From positions 186,001-250,000 of the forward strand of contig JAEHOE010000007.1 in the NCBI GenBank assembly GCA_016858145.1: DNA of 64,000 nt, in the 5' to 3' direction. The notes beneath the pieces are model-generated. The model saw nothing but the letters and a program-made list of their open reading frames with translations. It had not been told where the DNA came from and did no database searches. Shown piece by piece: positions 10,650 to 23,600 of this stretch (position 1 is its first letter; each line of letters opens with the position of its first letter). The DNA comes from Edaphochlamys debaryana (Eukaryota; Chlorophyta; Chlorophyceae; Chlamydomonadales). The position numbers and the translations under genes were made by a program.

Positions 10650-12392
10650 CGCTCTGGGCGTGGGGGCTACCGTGTCACAGACTGGGCTGGCTGCAACCCA
10701 GGCAGCTGGGCTGCACTACGCATGCTTCACAGAGGGGACTGCGAATGCAAGGAACATACACCGTACATAATGGGTCGGCCAACCATTTGGCGCTGGGCAA
10801 TAATGCATGCCTAAGGGGTGGGGATGGGGTTGCCCCTCCGGCGTTATCCCTCAGCCGAGGCGCGCGTCTTGGCGCTGTAGACTCGCAGGGCGGGCCGGGG
10901 GCGTCGGCGCCCAGGACGATAGCACGCCCCGCCCGTGCATGGTCTCCTGCGGGATGCGCATGAGACGCTCACGAGGGGCCGTGCATGCCAGAGGCATACG
11001 ATTGATACGAAGGCAGCTCCCGGTTATGGAGTTGGAGAGGGGCGGGGTGGTTCAAGGGGCGTCTCAGCACTGAAAGGGCGTCATACGTGCGGAAGAGCAG
11101 GCTGCTCTGCACGTGGTTCAAGACACTAGTTCCATGTTGCAAGAACGTTATGACAGGCAGGCACGCTGCACGGCAGCAATGGGGGGCTGCCATTTGTCGA
11201 AGGCGTGTGTGGCCGTGTGGGCACATGCTTTCATGATCACGGGTACTCGAGATGTGAGTCGGGCCCCGAGAGGCCAGAGAAGATAGGATTGAGGTAGCTA
11301 CGGAATGCCACGGGGTTATTATAGACAAGGGGGCGTAGTGCCGCGGTGTGATGGCATCGCATTTCGTTGGCCGATGCCACGGGGTGAAGGGAGGACTCTC
11401 GCGCTGCCGACAGGTATGGCAGCAAGCCAACGTTTGCAAGTGAGGGCGGGCGGCGCTGCGAGCGGCTGCTGGCGGTGGTGGGGGGCGCGGCAGCGGTGCG
11501 GATACGCGCGCTGGCGGAGGCGAGGGCGCGGGCGGAGGCCGCCACGGCGGGGAATGGGTCGCGTAGCAGATGGGTGAGGGGCTCGGCCCTTTTTCGCCCC
11601 CATGGGGGCGCCCAGCGCTTGTCCTGGATAGAAAGGTGCAGGCGGTTCGGTTGGTTAGCCTGCTTCAACTATCAGGCTTTGTCAGAGGAGGTGCATCGCT
11701 CTATCTGCATGTCTGCAATATGCTATCGAGGTGGCTGAAGGGAGCAGGGAAGATCGATGCCTCGGCGGCCGTGCTAGGCCAGAGAAGTTCCGTAAGCGGC
11801 ACGATACCGGCTGTTACAGTGGGCCCACATGTCATCGTCACCAACGCGCCAGTCACCAAAGCCCTCGTGGTTCCTGCTCTCGGCGGTCCGAGCTGCAAAC
11901 CTCGCTACCTCGACATATGAATCCCGCAAGCAGCCAGCGCATAGGCCATTATGAGCGCAGCAGCCATTGCCACGTCACGTCTACACGAGGCAGTCTCGCC
12001 AACAGGGCATTCGGGTCCCCAGTATCACAACCCCATGTGCAGGGAAGTATTGATGATGCATCATCCCTGCCCCGCCCAGGTCACGCACGGCACGCTGTTG
12101 AAGGAAAGGCACCTCCAAGCCTCAGCATCACTCGACTCTCCCGTCCGCTGCAGTTATACCCTTTAGCTACCCCACGCTGCCACCCGCTCCTGCTTAAACT
12201 GTTCACGCGACAATTCGTGCAGCTCACCCATACCTAGCTCACAGCGCACCTGCAAGGTCTGGCATAAGCCTTTGCTATCTAAGCTACGTCACCACCCGCT
12301 ACCCCCTGCTCCCTCTTCTGCCCCCATACTCATTCCGCTTGCCCCTTCAGCATTGCGAAAGTAACAAACCCGAACCAGAGCTAGCCCATGCC
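10650..12392. other. Convergent intergenic region with no supported gene
   Basis: About 1.74 kb between the stop of the SCD2-like gene and the probable poly(A) signal of lunapark. Open frames here are short and overlap on both strands. None carries a recognisable motif or a phase-consistent exon chain. The base composition is less GC-biased than in the exons. Confidence 0.5.
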
Positions 12393-12397
12393 TTACA
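12393..12397 (-). terminator. TGTAA polyadenylation signal of lunapark
   Basis: TTACA on the plus strand, i.e. TGTAA on the minus strand, 113 nt past the lunapark stop. TGTAA is the usual poly(A) signal of volvocalean green algae. The distance is plausible for a short 3' UTR. Confidence 0.5.
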
Positions 12398-12509
12398 GCT
12401 GTTGGCCAGGCCCCTGAGCTGCAACTTAGTGCGTACCTCCGCCGATCCGAGCAGCAGGCCGGAGCCGATCCACATCGACGCCAAATGTCGGAGCTTGCTA
12501 CGCCAGCCC

Positions 12510-14299
12510 TCAACCCGACGAGGCCACCTGCGCTTTGTCCGGCTCCTGCGGCGGCGCCCCATCTTCGCTGGGGGCCGGCTGCGCCAGGCGCGCCTCGATC
12601 TCCGCCAGCCTCGCTTTGAGGAGGAAGTTCTCGTCCCTCAGCTGCTGCGCCTCCTGGATCAGCACCGGGCTGTCACCAACCTGCAGGCATTGCAGCGTGC
12701 GGCGGAGGTCACGTCAGTGCTGCCAAGGTTGAGGTCTCACAGCAACCCACAAGCCGCGCAACCGCTGGCATGTGGGTCGGACACGTCAGACAGGTTCTCT
12801 ACATCCACACCACACACGACCGCTCGCTGAGCCGCAGCTTCAGCGGACCTAGAGTCCGCTTGGGGCCTCGTCACTAGTGAACCCAAACCCCAAAGCTCAG
12901 TAGTAGTCGGCCTGTTCCGCTTCCCGTGTGGTGAAGACCCTCGCGTAGCCAGTCCCCTCACCAGGTTGTTGGCCAGGCTCTCAAACACGGGCATGAGTGC
13001 CTTGCCCGTCCCGGCCGCCACGGACACAGCGGCAGAGGCGGCAGCAGCGGACCTCTGCATCAGGACGCCGGCAGGGGTGCCGGCGCGGGGCGTCTGGGAC
13101 ATGCTGGGCGTCCGGTTGGCGCCCGGGGGCCCGGCAGCTGGAGCTCCGTTGGGACGGCGCCGCAGGCCACCTGCGGTTCATCCACCCCAGAAGCACGTCA
13201 GCCTAAAACCCGAATGCTAATCCGCAAGGAGCTGGGGGCAGGCAGCGAGCCTCACAAGGCTCCCTGTCAGGACCCCGGGGGGGCTGTCTGCGGGGCGCAC
13301 CTCCTGACGCTGGGCCGGCCCCGCGGGGGCTGTTGGCGGGCTCGTCGGGGTCATACTTCTTAATCAGGGCCATAGTCTTTTCGAAGCGAGTGTTGTCCTG
13401 CGCGGGGCAGCGTGCCGTGCAAGCAGCGGAGGGAAAGGTCAAGCCCAGTGCCGCCAAGCAGGAATGGTAACAGAAAACGCGTGGCCCCCGCCTCACCTTG
13501 AGGTCTTTAATCATCTTCCGCTTGGCGTCCATCAGCTTGCGCAGAAAGCGCTCGTCACGGGTTTCACCGAAGCGAAGCAGCCAGAGAAGGCCCTGTGAGG
13601 CCGGGGGGTCAGGACGGTGTGGGTTGCGCAGGGTGGGCGGCGCTGAGCGGCAGGTCCTGATCTCGTGCAGCTCTGGCTACTGGTACGCGTGTTCTGGCCC
13701 TGCCCCTGACCCCTCAATAGCGTAGCTACGCATCTAACAGCTATCAGGGATCAGGGCGTGCAGGTGGCGGAGTTCCAGTGCCCAACCTGGCCCCCCCCCG
13801 CCTTCCGGGCTCAGGGCCGCCGCACCCGACGCCCCTTTGCTCACCCTCGACAGCAGGAGGGTTGCGCACGGCACAGCAAACGCCCCTAGAATCATGATGC
13901 TCTTCCGGTACCACTTTTGGCCGTCCACTTGTTGCAGCTGCTCGGAAAGGCGGGAGGGCATGGATCAAGTGTTGCAACTGTGAACCCGCAACAAGGGGCC
14001 CACAAGACCCTCGCCCAAGACTCACATATGCCGTCAGCAGGACCGCGACGCAGATGAGCACCGCCGTTGTCCAGAAGGCGACGCCCGACACAGCCTCCAT
14101 GCGCTTCCGCCGCTTCACGCGACGGTCCTGCAAGGATCATTACGTGCTATTGCTGTTGATTGCACCCCAGCCTTGACCAGCGCCTCGCGCCTACTTGACG
14201 CACCACTATTTTCGCGGACTCCTTCTCCAGTCGCTCGAACGACTTCTCATAGTTAGCATAATACGTGTCAGTCCCAGCGCGAGAGAACCAGCCGCCCAT
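12510..14299 (-). CDS. LNP: Lunapark homologue (ER three-way junction protein), no zinc ribbon
   Basis: Lunapark stabilises three-way junctions of the tubular ER. Seven exons: 14299-14195, 14127-14026, 13937-13845, 13592-13497, 13397-13301, 13170-12962, 12680-12510. All are in phase and give 290 residues. The N-terminus MGGWFSRAGTDTYY matches the family start MGGLFSRW (Gly2 for N-myristoylation). A coiled coil follows (FERLEKESAKIV), then two hydrophobic hairpin segments (FWTTAVLICVAVLLTAY and SIMILGAFAVPCATLLL), then a second coiled coil (RFLRKLMDAKRKMIKDLK, TMALIKKYDPDEP). A Pro/Ser/Ala linker reaches FESLANNLVGDSP, which resembles the sequence that normally leads into the C-terminal zinc ribbon. 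Here it continues instead into a cysteine-free coiled coil (QQLRDENFLLKARLAEIEAR) and stops. It is head to head with midasin. Confidence 0.88.
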
Positions 14300-14620
14300 C
14301 CTCGCGAGCGGGCGCGGCGCGGGGCGTGGATGCTGCAAGTTCAGCAAGGCTAAAGCGCGTGGTGGTCTGTACACGGCCTACGCGTGTGCGTTTTGTTTAT
14401 GCGTATGCACGCGCGGGGAAGAACCAAGCTCACCGCCCGAAACCCTGGCGCAGCATCCCGCAATCCGCACCAAATAAACAAGTCCGCTCGCAGCAAACTT
14501 GCTGTATCGCTTTACGGTTCACTTGAGAGGACGTAAAACTCGATGCTTGGCTTGATATAACAAGCTTCCCTGACGGGAGCGCTTCATTACTCGGCGGCGT
14601 CGCGACGCAGAACAGCGACG
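14300..14620. promoter_or_regulatory. Divergent promoter region of lunapark and midasin
   Basis: 321 bp separate the two start codons, so both core promoters and 5' UTRs must fit here. The region is less GC-rich than the flanking exons. I see no distinctive motif beyond that. Confidence 0.45.
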
Positions 14621-17600
14621 ATGGAGGCCGCCCTTCGGGGCTTCCTGGAGCGTTATCCAGATGCTAAGAATGAGCCTGGGCTGGCAAGGGCGCTTGCGGA
14701 GCAGGTGCGGACCGGTGCCGGGCTGGCGGCGGCGGCGCCACACGCATAACACCCCCGCTCTACGTCACTGCCCCCGCCCGGCCCGCCGGCCGCCTTCGCG
14801 CCTGCCAGCCCTTCCACACCCCCACACACGACAACTACCTTGCCTTTCCCCCCCTCTCCCCCCAACACACGCCCGCTCAACCCACGTGCCGTGCCTGCCG
14901 CCGCTGCCCCCGCCACCCACCCGCCAGGCCTCCCTCGAGGAGGTGGCCTCCGCCCTGGAGGCCCTGCTTGTGCAGCCCGTATACACCCTGGCCCTGGGCA
15001 GTGCCCTGCGCGGCTGCGGCTCCCTGCTGCGGCTGCTGAGCCTGCTGGTGGACCGCCGCCTGGCGGGGGGCGCCGCGGCGGCCTCGGCGCGCCCCGACGC
15101 CGGCCCCTTCGCCGTCATGCTGGTGACTGTCCTGGAGCTGGCGCCCCAGTGCGGCAGGTGGGCATGACGCGAGGGCGCCTGCAAGGGTAGCGTTACAAGG
15201 GGCCGCGCATCGCACAGCGTGAGAGCGGGGTTCTACCAGGCGGGGTTCAGGCAGCGGATGCATTGCAGGCGTAGCTGCCGTGCTGGTCCCCCCCCCCAGC
15301 CCGTTGCAACCCTGTCTTCGCTCACCTGCCGTGCCCCTGTCCGGCTCCGCTGCCGTTCCACCAGGGTGGTGCAGCGCTACCTGGAGGCGGCTGCGACCCC
15401 GCAGGAGCTGGCGGCGGCGGCGCAGCCGGGGGCCCCCGCCGCCGCGGACCTGGCGGCCGCCGCCCTGCGGGCGCTGCAGCTGCTGCCGGGGCTGCGGCAG
15501 CACCCGGCCTGGGCGGCGGGGCCCTTCATGCGCCTGCTGCAACACCAGGTGGGCGGGGCGCATGCGGGGGGCGCGGAGGGTGGGATTTGAAGAGGGCTCG
15601 GGGCGGGGCGGCCGGGTTTTCCAGGCTGAGCGGCAGCTTCCCGTGTGTGCTCCTTCTCCCTGCGGGACTGGGGCTTGCTGTGATGGGCTGCGCGTAGGTG
15701 TGCGTGGCGTCGGCAATGTAACGCTGACACACGTTTCTTCTCCGCACGGCCGCAGTCCCATGAGGTTCGGTGGGCGGCGTTGCTGGCGGTGGGTCTCCTC
15801 CTCAACATGGTGAGCCGGGCGGGGCGGGTGCCCGCATTTGAATGCTAGCTAGACTCCTGACCAAATGCCGCGTCGAAGAGGGTGACTCACCCGTCAGCTT
15901 TGTCCTACTCCTTGTTGGAATCGGGGTCGTGCTCCATAGGCCAGCCTGGCCCATCAACCGTGCCCGCCCTGCATGCCAGCAACACCCTCACGCCCCCGCC
16001 TCCCCCCTCGCCACTCCCCTCGCCTCTCCCTCCCACCTCTCCTCTCACCCGTGTCCCCGCGCCCACGCCCCACGCTCCTCCTCTCCCTCCTCTTCTCCCC
16101 CGCAGAGCGACCAGAGCCGCTCCGCGCTGGCCTCGCAGCTGCTGACGGCGGAGCAGCAGGTGGCGGCCACCGCCTCCTGGCAGGCGCGCAGCAACGCGGT
16201 GGCGCTGGAGCAGGCGGCCATGTGGCTGCAGGCGCCGGGGGCCTGCGGCCACTGCGCCCGGGAGGCGGAGGCGGAGCGAGAGGCGGGGGCGCAGGCCGCA
16301 GGCGGCGGTGCGCAGGCGGTGGAGGCGGACGGCGCGGACGCGTGGGCGAGCGGCGCGGGCGGCGGCGCGGACCCGCTGGGGCTGCCGCCCGCGCGCGGCT
16401 TCGTGGAGGTGTGCGGGATCGAGCTGGCGTGCCGCGACACGGCGGAGGCCGCGGAGGCCGCCTCCGCCCTGCCCGGCACCCCCGCCACGCCCTCCGCCTC
16501 CGCCGCCGCCGCCGCATCCAATACCAGCGCGGGGCACTGCTTCGTGGCCACCCCCACCGTCCGCCGCAACCTGGAGGCCGCGGCGCTGGTGCTGTGCCAG
16601 GGCCTGCCGCTGCTCCTCGAGGGTCCCCCGGGCGCCGGCAAGACGCGGCTGGTCGAGGAGCTCGCGGCCCGCACGGGCAACGGCGGCTCGCTGGTGCGGG
16701 TGCACCTGGACGACCAGATGGACGCCAAGAGCCTGCTGGGGGCGTACGTGTGCACGGCGGTGCCGGGGGAGTTTGCGTGGCAGCCCGGGCCGCTCACGCA
16801 GGCGGTGGCGGAGGGGCGGTGGGTGCTGGTGGAGGACATAAACATGGCGCCAGGTGAGGGGGCTGGGAGGGCGGGGAGAGTGGGGTACGGGCGAGGGGAT
16901 GGTGGTGGATGGTGGTGGGGCTGGCTGGGGCGTGTGGGATGGGGAGACAGGGCATGCGGATGCGAGCGTTTGGACGGCTGTAAAGAGGATTCTCGGGGGC
17001 GCGGCACTTCCTGCAGTCGGCACGGTCAGGAAGGCAAGTTGACAAAACTGTGTGACCCATGGCCTGTTGCGCGAGTACTGCTCAACTTTGCTGACAACCT
17101 GCCGGTGCCTCCACAGGTGACGTGATCGCCGCGCTGGCGCCGCTGCTGGAGAGCCGCGTGCTGCACGTGAGCAGCCGCGGGCAGGTGGTCCCCGCCGCCC
17201 CCGGCTTCCAGATCATCGCCACCGTCACCACCGCCCCCACGTCGGGGGGCGGAGGGGCGCACCATGGCGGCGCGTACGGCATGTCGAACATGGTCAAAGT
17301 GGGCGGCGGCGCTGGGGCCATAGGAAGGGAGGGGGCAACAACAGCAGGGGAAGGATGGGGGAGGAAGTGGGTGCATTTGCCAAGGTACAAGGGATCCGCG
17401 CCCTGCGTCAGCTCGCTCCACGCTACCCTTCATCAACCCTCGTGCGAGTGCTTGCCTGGCTCTCACCTACCCTGCACTCCCTCCACCCCTCCCCCCACAC
17501 AGGAGCTGCTGGGGGGCCTGTGGCGCACCGTGCGAGTGGACGCGCCCTCCGACTCGGAGCAGATGGCGCTCCTGTCCACCGCCTTCCCGCAGCTGCTGCC

Positions 17601-20600
17601 GCTGCTGCCCGCGGCGGTCGGCACGCTGTGCCTCATCCAGGCAGCGGGCGGGCACGACGGCGGCCAGTCCCACGCCCACGCCCACGCCCAGACGCAGCCC
17701 CAGAGCGGGGGCACGGCGGGGTTCCAGCTGACGCCGGCCGGGCCCAAGGCGGCCGGCGCGGACGCGGGAGCGGGGGCGGGGGCGGGAGCGCAGGCGGCGG
17801 CGCCCAGGCGCGGGCCGTGGCATGCGCTGGCGGAGGCGGCGCTGGAGGCGGCGGGGCTGCGGCGGGGCGAGCTGGCGCTGCACCTGGGCCGCCACTTCTC
17901 CCTGAGGGACGTGTTCAAGTGGTGCGGCCGCATGCGGGTGAGCAGCGGGACGGCCGTTGATGCGGCCATCCGTGCCCTGCCACACAGGCCCGCGGCGGCG
18001 GGAGGCCGGCATCCCAGACAGTGCAAGCGTAGTCTCCCCTACCCTTCCCTGCCTGACCCTGTCTCTGACCCTCTCCTCCTGCCCTCTCCTCCCCCCGCAG
18101 CACCTACACAGCGGCCTCCTGCGCAACCGCACCTACTCGACCCTGCTGCGCTCGCACCGCAAGGCCTCGGAGAAGTCCCTGCCCGCAGCAGCGGCAGCGG
18201 CAGCAGCGGCCACGCCCTCTGCCGACGGCGGCCCGGCGGCCTCTGCCACCGACCTGGGCTCCCTTGAGCCGCGGCTGCGTGAGGCGGCCTTCGTGGAGGC
18301 GGCCGACTGCTTCGCGGCCCTCGTGGCCAAGCCCGAGGCCCGGGGCAAGCTGCTCAAGGTGAGCGGGGGCGGGGACACGTGGAGGGGGCGGCGATGATGG
18401 GGTCCTGAAGCCTGAGAGCTACAGGAGGTAAGGGTGGGCCGTCGTGAAGGGTGCGGCTTTGAGAGGGGGCGCGGGTGGGGGTTGGTCAAGATGCACATAG
18501 AGCAGCAAGGGTACAGAAGGGTGGAGGGGCTCACCTTGCCCCTCCCTTACGTTTTGCCGCATCGCGTTCCCCGCAGGCCCTGGCGGCGCTGTGGTGCGCC
18601 CCCCCGGTCGCCCCCGAGCAGTGGGAGTCCCTGGCCAAGCCGCAGCTGTCCGAGGTGGAGGGCGGCGGCGAGCGGCAGCTGCTGGTGGGGCGCGTGGCGC
18701 TGCCCGTGGCGGAGGAGCGGGAGGCGGAGCGGGACGCGGCGGCGGCAGGCGGCAAGGTGCGTGGGCTTGTGACGTCAGCGCCGTAGTGGGGCCCGGTTGG
18801 GTTCCGGTTCAGTTCGCTGTAAGCTGACTTCCAGTTTGCTGCAAGCTGACTTCAGGAGTTCAGGGGGGGGCTGTGAAGGGGCTGTCAGTCCAGCTCCGGT
18901 GCTGTTTGTGATAATGTGTGTGGCCTGGCTTTGCAGGGTGCTGCCGGCAGCGGTGCTGCGGGCTGCGGCGGCGGCTCGGGCGGCACGTTCGCCCGCACGG
19001 GGCACGCGATGCGGGTGATGGAGCGCATCGCCGCGGCGCTGTCGTGCAACGAGCCGGTGCTGCTGGTGGGAGAGACAGGTGAGAATGGTTCCCAAAGAGC
19101 GGGGCTCGCTACCGCTAACATCCACTGAAACTGACCATGGGAGCTGTCGCTCGCCCCTCGCACCCCGCTCGACTCGCCACGGCACACCGCCCGCAGCGCA
19201 CGACGCTACGGACGGTGTTAACCTTTGCCCTGCCGCCCCATCCACCCACCCCAGGCACGGGCAAGACCACCATGCTCTCGCGCATGGCCTCGCTGGTGGG
19301 GGCGCAGCTGGTGTCGTTCAACCTGTCCCAGCAGACGGACGCCTCGGACCTGCTGGGCGGCTTCAAGCCCGTGGAGCCGAGGGACGCGCTGGCGCCGCTG
19401 CTGCCCACCTTCACCGCCCTCATCCGCCGCACCTGGACCAAGTCAGTTGCTGTGGGGGCACAAGGGGGCTGTATGTGGTGGAGACGGGGCCCGAGCCTGG
19501 TCTTGAGGGGTCAAGGTCCAGGGGCATCCGCACCTGGCGGATGGGTGTGCGGACTTATGGGTTCCTAGGCGTTGTTACAGATCCAGGGATAACGGTAGAG
19601 GGGTGGAGTCCCTGAGCCGGAGCATGCCGGGGCCAGGACGTGCCGTGACGGGTACGGGTTCCTGTACCTGACGTGCATCGTTCTGGCGCCGTGCCGTGCG
19701 ACTTGTTGGCTCGCAGGGGCAACAACGACGAGTACCTCTCCCGCGTGCGCAAGCTGGCGGAGCGGCGCAAGTGGTCGCAGCTGCTGGCGGCGTTCCGGGG
19801 GGCCCTGGGGAAGGTGCACGCGGCCTCGGACGGCGCGGCGGCAGGCGGGGGCGGGGACGCGGAGGCCGCCGAGGCGGCGGCCGAGGAGGGCGGCAAGCCA
19901 GCCAAGAAGCGCAAGACGGCCAAGGAGGGCAACCAGCCGCTCAGCGAGTCGCTGCGGCACGAGTGGCGCCTCTTCTCGTCGGTGGGTTCGGGCGGACGGA
20001 TGTGTGAACGCTTTGCTTTGCTGAGCGGCAACAAAATGTTAACGCTCTGGCGTGCCGTCTTGCCTTGCAGGACCTGGCGGCCGCGGAGCGCGCTGCGGCA
20101 GTTGCGGAGGGCGGCTTCGCGTTCGCCTTCGTGGAGGGCGTGCTCGTCAAGGCGCTTCGCAACGGCTGGTGGCTGCTGCTGGACGAAATCAACCTCGCGC
20201 CCCCCGAGGTCCTGGAGCGCCTGGCGGGCTTGCTCGAGACCGCCGGCAACGAGGCCGCCGGCTCCTCCAACCCCGCCGTCGCCGGGGCCTCCGGCGGCGG
20301 CAGCGTGGTCCTTCTCGAGCGAGGCGACACCGTGGCGGTGCCCCGCCACCCCAACTTCCGCCTGGTAGCGGCCATGAACCCCGCCACGGACGCCGGCAAG
20401 CACGAGCTGCCCGCGGCGCTGCGGAACCGGTTCACGGAGATGTGGGTGCCGGAGCCGGCGGGGCGGGAGGACCTGGCGGCGCTGGTGGCGGCCTACCTGG
20501 CGGGGGTGGGCCCCGCCCCCCCCGTGGACCCCGCGGTCGACTTCTACCTGGCGGCCAAGGCCGAGGCGGTGCGTGCGGAAGGGCTGTAGAGAGGGCGGGG

Positions 20601-23600
20601 CCGGATGGCAGCTGGGATGACGGGAAGGACGGGATTTGGCAAGGGCGAATCACGCATATGTGGAGGGAGGAGCGACCGCGTGTTGGGGTTGGGGTTGGGG
20701 TTGGGGTTGGGTGGGCTTGTTAGGGTTGCTGGTAGCTTACTGCAGGCTGACGGTACAGCGTGCGAAACCCCGGAACCCCGCAGGAGTCCCGCCTGGTGGA
20801 CGGGGCGGGTCAGAAGCCGGCCTACAACCTGCGCACGCTCAGCCGCGCGCTGGACTATGCCCGCGCCGCCACGCCGTCGTACGGGCTGCAACGGGCGCTG
20901 TACGACGGCGCCGCCATGGCCTTCCTCACGCAGCTGGCCCCCGGGTCCGCCCCCCGCATGGAGGCGCTGGTGACTAAGCACCTGCTGCCGGGGGTCAAGA
21001 ACGTCAAGGTGCGTGCGCTTGTCACGGCCTTGGGAAACGGGCCCTAAACAGGGCTTGACCAGGCCACCGGGTCATGAAATGGGGTTAACCAAGTGGCCTG
21101 CGGCAAGGCGCTGCAAGCTCTCTGACGCAGGGTCAAGCCCTCAACCCCTGGGGAATGAAAGGCGCTGTTGAGCTTTGCGATACCGGCTCAAGCCCTCGCT
21201 CCTTCATGTGACGCATGTGCTCCCACCGCTGCCGCCCCCACACCGCAGGCGCTGCTGCGGGCGCCTCCCGAGCCGCAGGGCGGCAGCCACACTCTGTTCG
21301 AGGCCTTCTGGCTGGAGCGGGGGCCGCTGGAGCTGCCGGCGGGCGGGCGCGAGGAGGACGGGTCGGGGCGCAAGTTCGTCATGACGCCCTCCGTGCGGCA
21401 GCACCTCACCAACCTGGCCCGTGCGGTGCTCATCCGGTGGGTGCCGCTGCCCGGGGGTTTGGGACCTGGGGTTCGGGGGCCGTGGTCTGTCGCCAATCCA
21501 TGGGCAGAGGGGTGTCGCACCCTCAGTGAGTATCGCAGCGGGCCGTGTTGCCTCCGCTGCTATGCCTTCCGGCCATCTTGCCCGTGTTTGTCCGCTGCCC
21601 CGCCACCGCAGGAAGCACCCCATCCTGCTGCAGGGCCCCACCTCTGCCGGCAAGACCAGCCTGGTGGCGTACCTGGCCGCGCAGACGGGGCACACCTTCC
21701 TCCGCATCAACAACCACGAGCACACGGACCTGCAGGTGGGGATGGCCGTGGTGCGGCCTCGGCACGGCCTTAGTGGCGGGGGCCGGCCTGGCGCTTATTC
21801 GAGCGGCGAGGGGCATGGTTGCGCGGGGGCATGGACCGTGGCCGAGTCCGTTCGCTGCTCGCGCTGATGCACCTCACGCCTGCCCGCTGCCGCCCCCGGC
21901 TGCGCAGGAGTACCTGGGGTCCTACGTGAGCGACGCCTCGGGGCGGCTGGTGTTTCGCGAGGGCCCGCTGGTGCAGGCGGTGCGGCGGGGCTGGTGGGTG
22001 GTGCTGGACGAGCTCAACCTGGCGCCCACGGAGGTGCTGGAGGCGCTCAACAGGTGGGGTTTAGGCTCAAGCAGGGTGGTGGGGTGGTGGCTAGGGGACA
22101 GAGGCACGGCCTTTCAGCGTCCAGTCTGTACTACTAGAGGCCTTTCAGCTTCCAGCTCGTCGTTGTTGTTCCTTCCGCCTTACGCGTGCCACCCTTTGCG
22201 CAGGCTGCTGGACGACAACCGCGAGCTGCTGGTGCCCGAGCTGGGCGAGGTGGTGCGGCCGCACCCGCACTTCATGCTCTTCGCGACGCAGAACCCGCCA
22301 GGCGGTGCCTACGCGGGCCGCAAGGTGCTGTCGCGCGCCTTCCGCTCGCGATTCCTGGAGCTGCACATCGATGACATCCCGGATGCCGAGCTGGCGACCA
22401 TCCTCGAGAAGCGCTGCGCGGTCGCGCCCAGCTACGCAAACAAGCTGGTCGCCGTCCAGCGCGAGCTGCAGCGCCGCCGTAACGCGCACAGCGTGTTCGC
22501 GGGCAAGCACGGCTTCATTACGCCCCGCGATTTGTTCCGATGGGCGGAGCGCGGGGCCGTGGGCTATGAGGCCCTGGCGGCCGACGGAGCCCTGCTGCTG
22601 GGAGAGCGCCTGCGTAGTGCGCCCGAGCGGGCCGAGGTGGTTGGCGTGGTGGAGAAGGTGATGAACGTCAAGGTGAGGGTCCGGCGTGGGCGTGGGCGCG
22701 GGCGTACAGGGCTGTGGCAGGGCAGGACCGGGTAAAGGCATGGCGCGACGGGTTTACTTGATGGTGAACGTTTTCCTCCCAACCTGCCAAACCTTAGGTG
22801 GACCTGGACGCTGTGTACGCGGCCGAGGGCGACGCGCCCCTGCGCGCCCTGGAGGGGGCGCTGGCGGAGGCGACCGCGGCGGAGGCCAACGGCACTGCGG
22901 GCCCCGCGCACGGCGCTGGCGGCGCCGAGGCGGCGGGGGCGCTGCAGGGGGCTCTGCGCGGCGTGGTGTGGACCCGCAGCATGCGCCGCATGTACACCCT
23001 GGTGGAGCGGTGAGGGGGTGGCCATGGGAACGGGAAGGGAGGGTGGAGGACGGAAGGCGAGCCGACGCACTCTTGGTCTCGTCCCGGGCCCCTTTTCCAC
23101 CCTCTTCTTCACAATGCTGGTTGCCTCCATTCCCGACCCACGACGTCAAGGCTACCCTGGCGTCCTATATAGAGCCCCATAGTTCCTACACCCACCCTTG
23201 GCCTCCTCCCAACGCCGCTCTCCACCCCACTCCACACAATGTTGGTGGCTTGCAATCACCCGACTCAAGCCTCTCGGAAACCTCCAGGAAACTGATTCTG
23301 GAACTGAATCCCATACCCATCCTTCCCACCTCCCGCAACGCAGGTGCCTGCGCCACAGCGAGCCGGTCCTGCTGGTGGGCGAGACGGGCACGGGCAAGAC
23401 CACGGTGTGCCAGCTGCTTGCGCTCATGCGGCGGCAGCAGCTGCACATCCTCAACTGCAACCAACTCACCGAGACGTCGGACTTCCTGGGCGGCTTCCGG
23501 CCAACACGCGGCCGCGAGCGGGCGCTCGGGGCCTTCCTGGCGGCTGCCCACCGCGTCGCCGCCAGCCCGCTGCTGGCGGCGCTGAAGCAGGCGCCGCCAG

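Noticed and set aside
11237..11920. Overlapping frames on both strands in the SCD2/lunapark gap
   Set aside because: Neither strand gives a motif, a plausible start with upstream signals, or a phase-consistent exon chain.
15905..17023. Minus-strand frames of 320-370 codons opposite midasin AAA1
   Set aside because: Composition mirrors the GC-rich sense exon. The sense strand carries Walker A and B motifs, so these are shadows.
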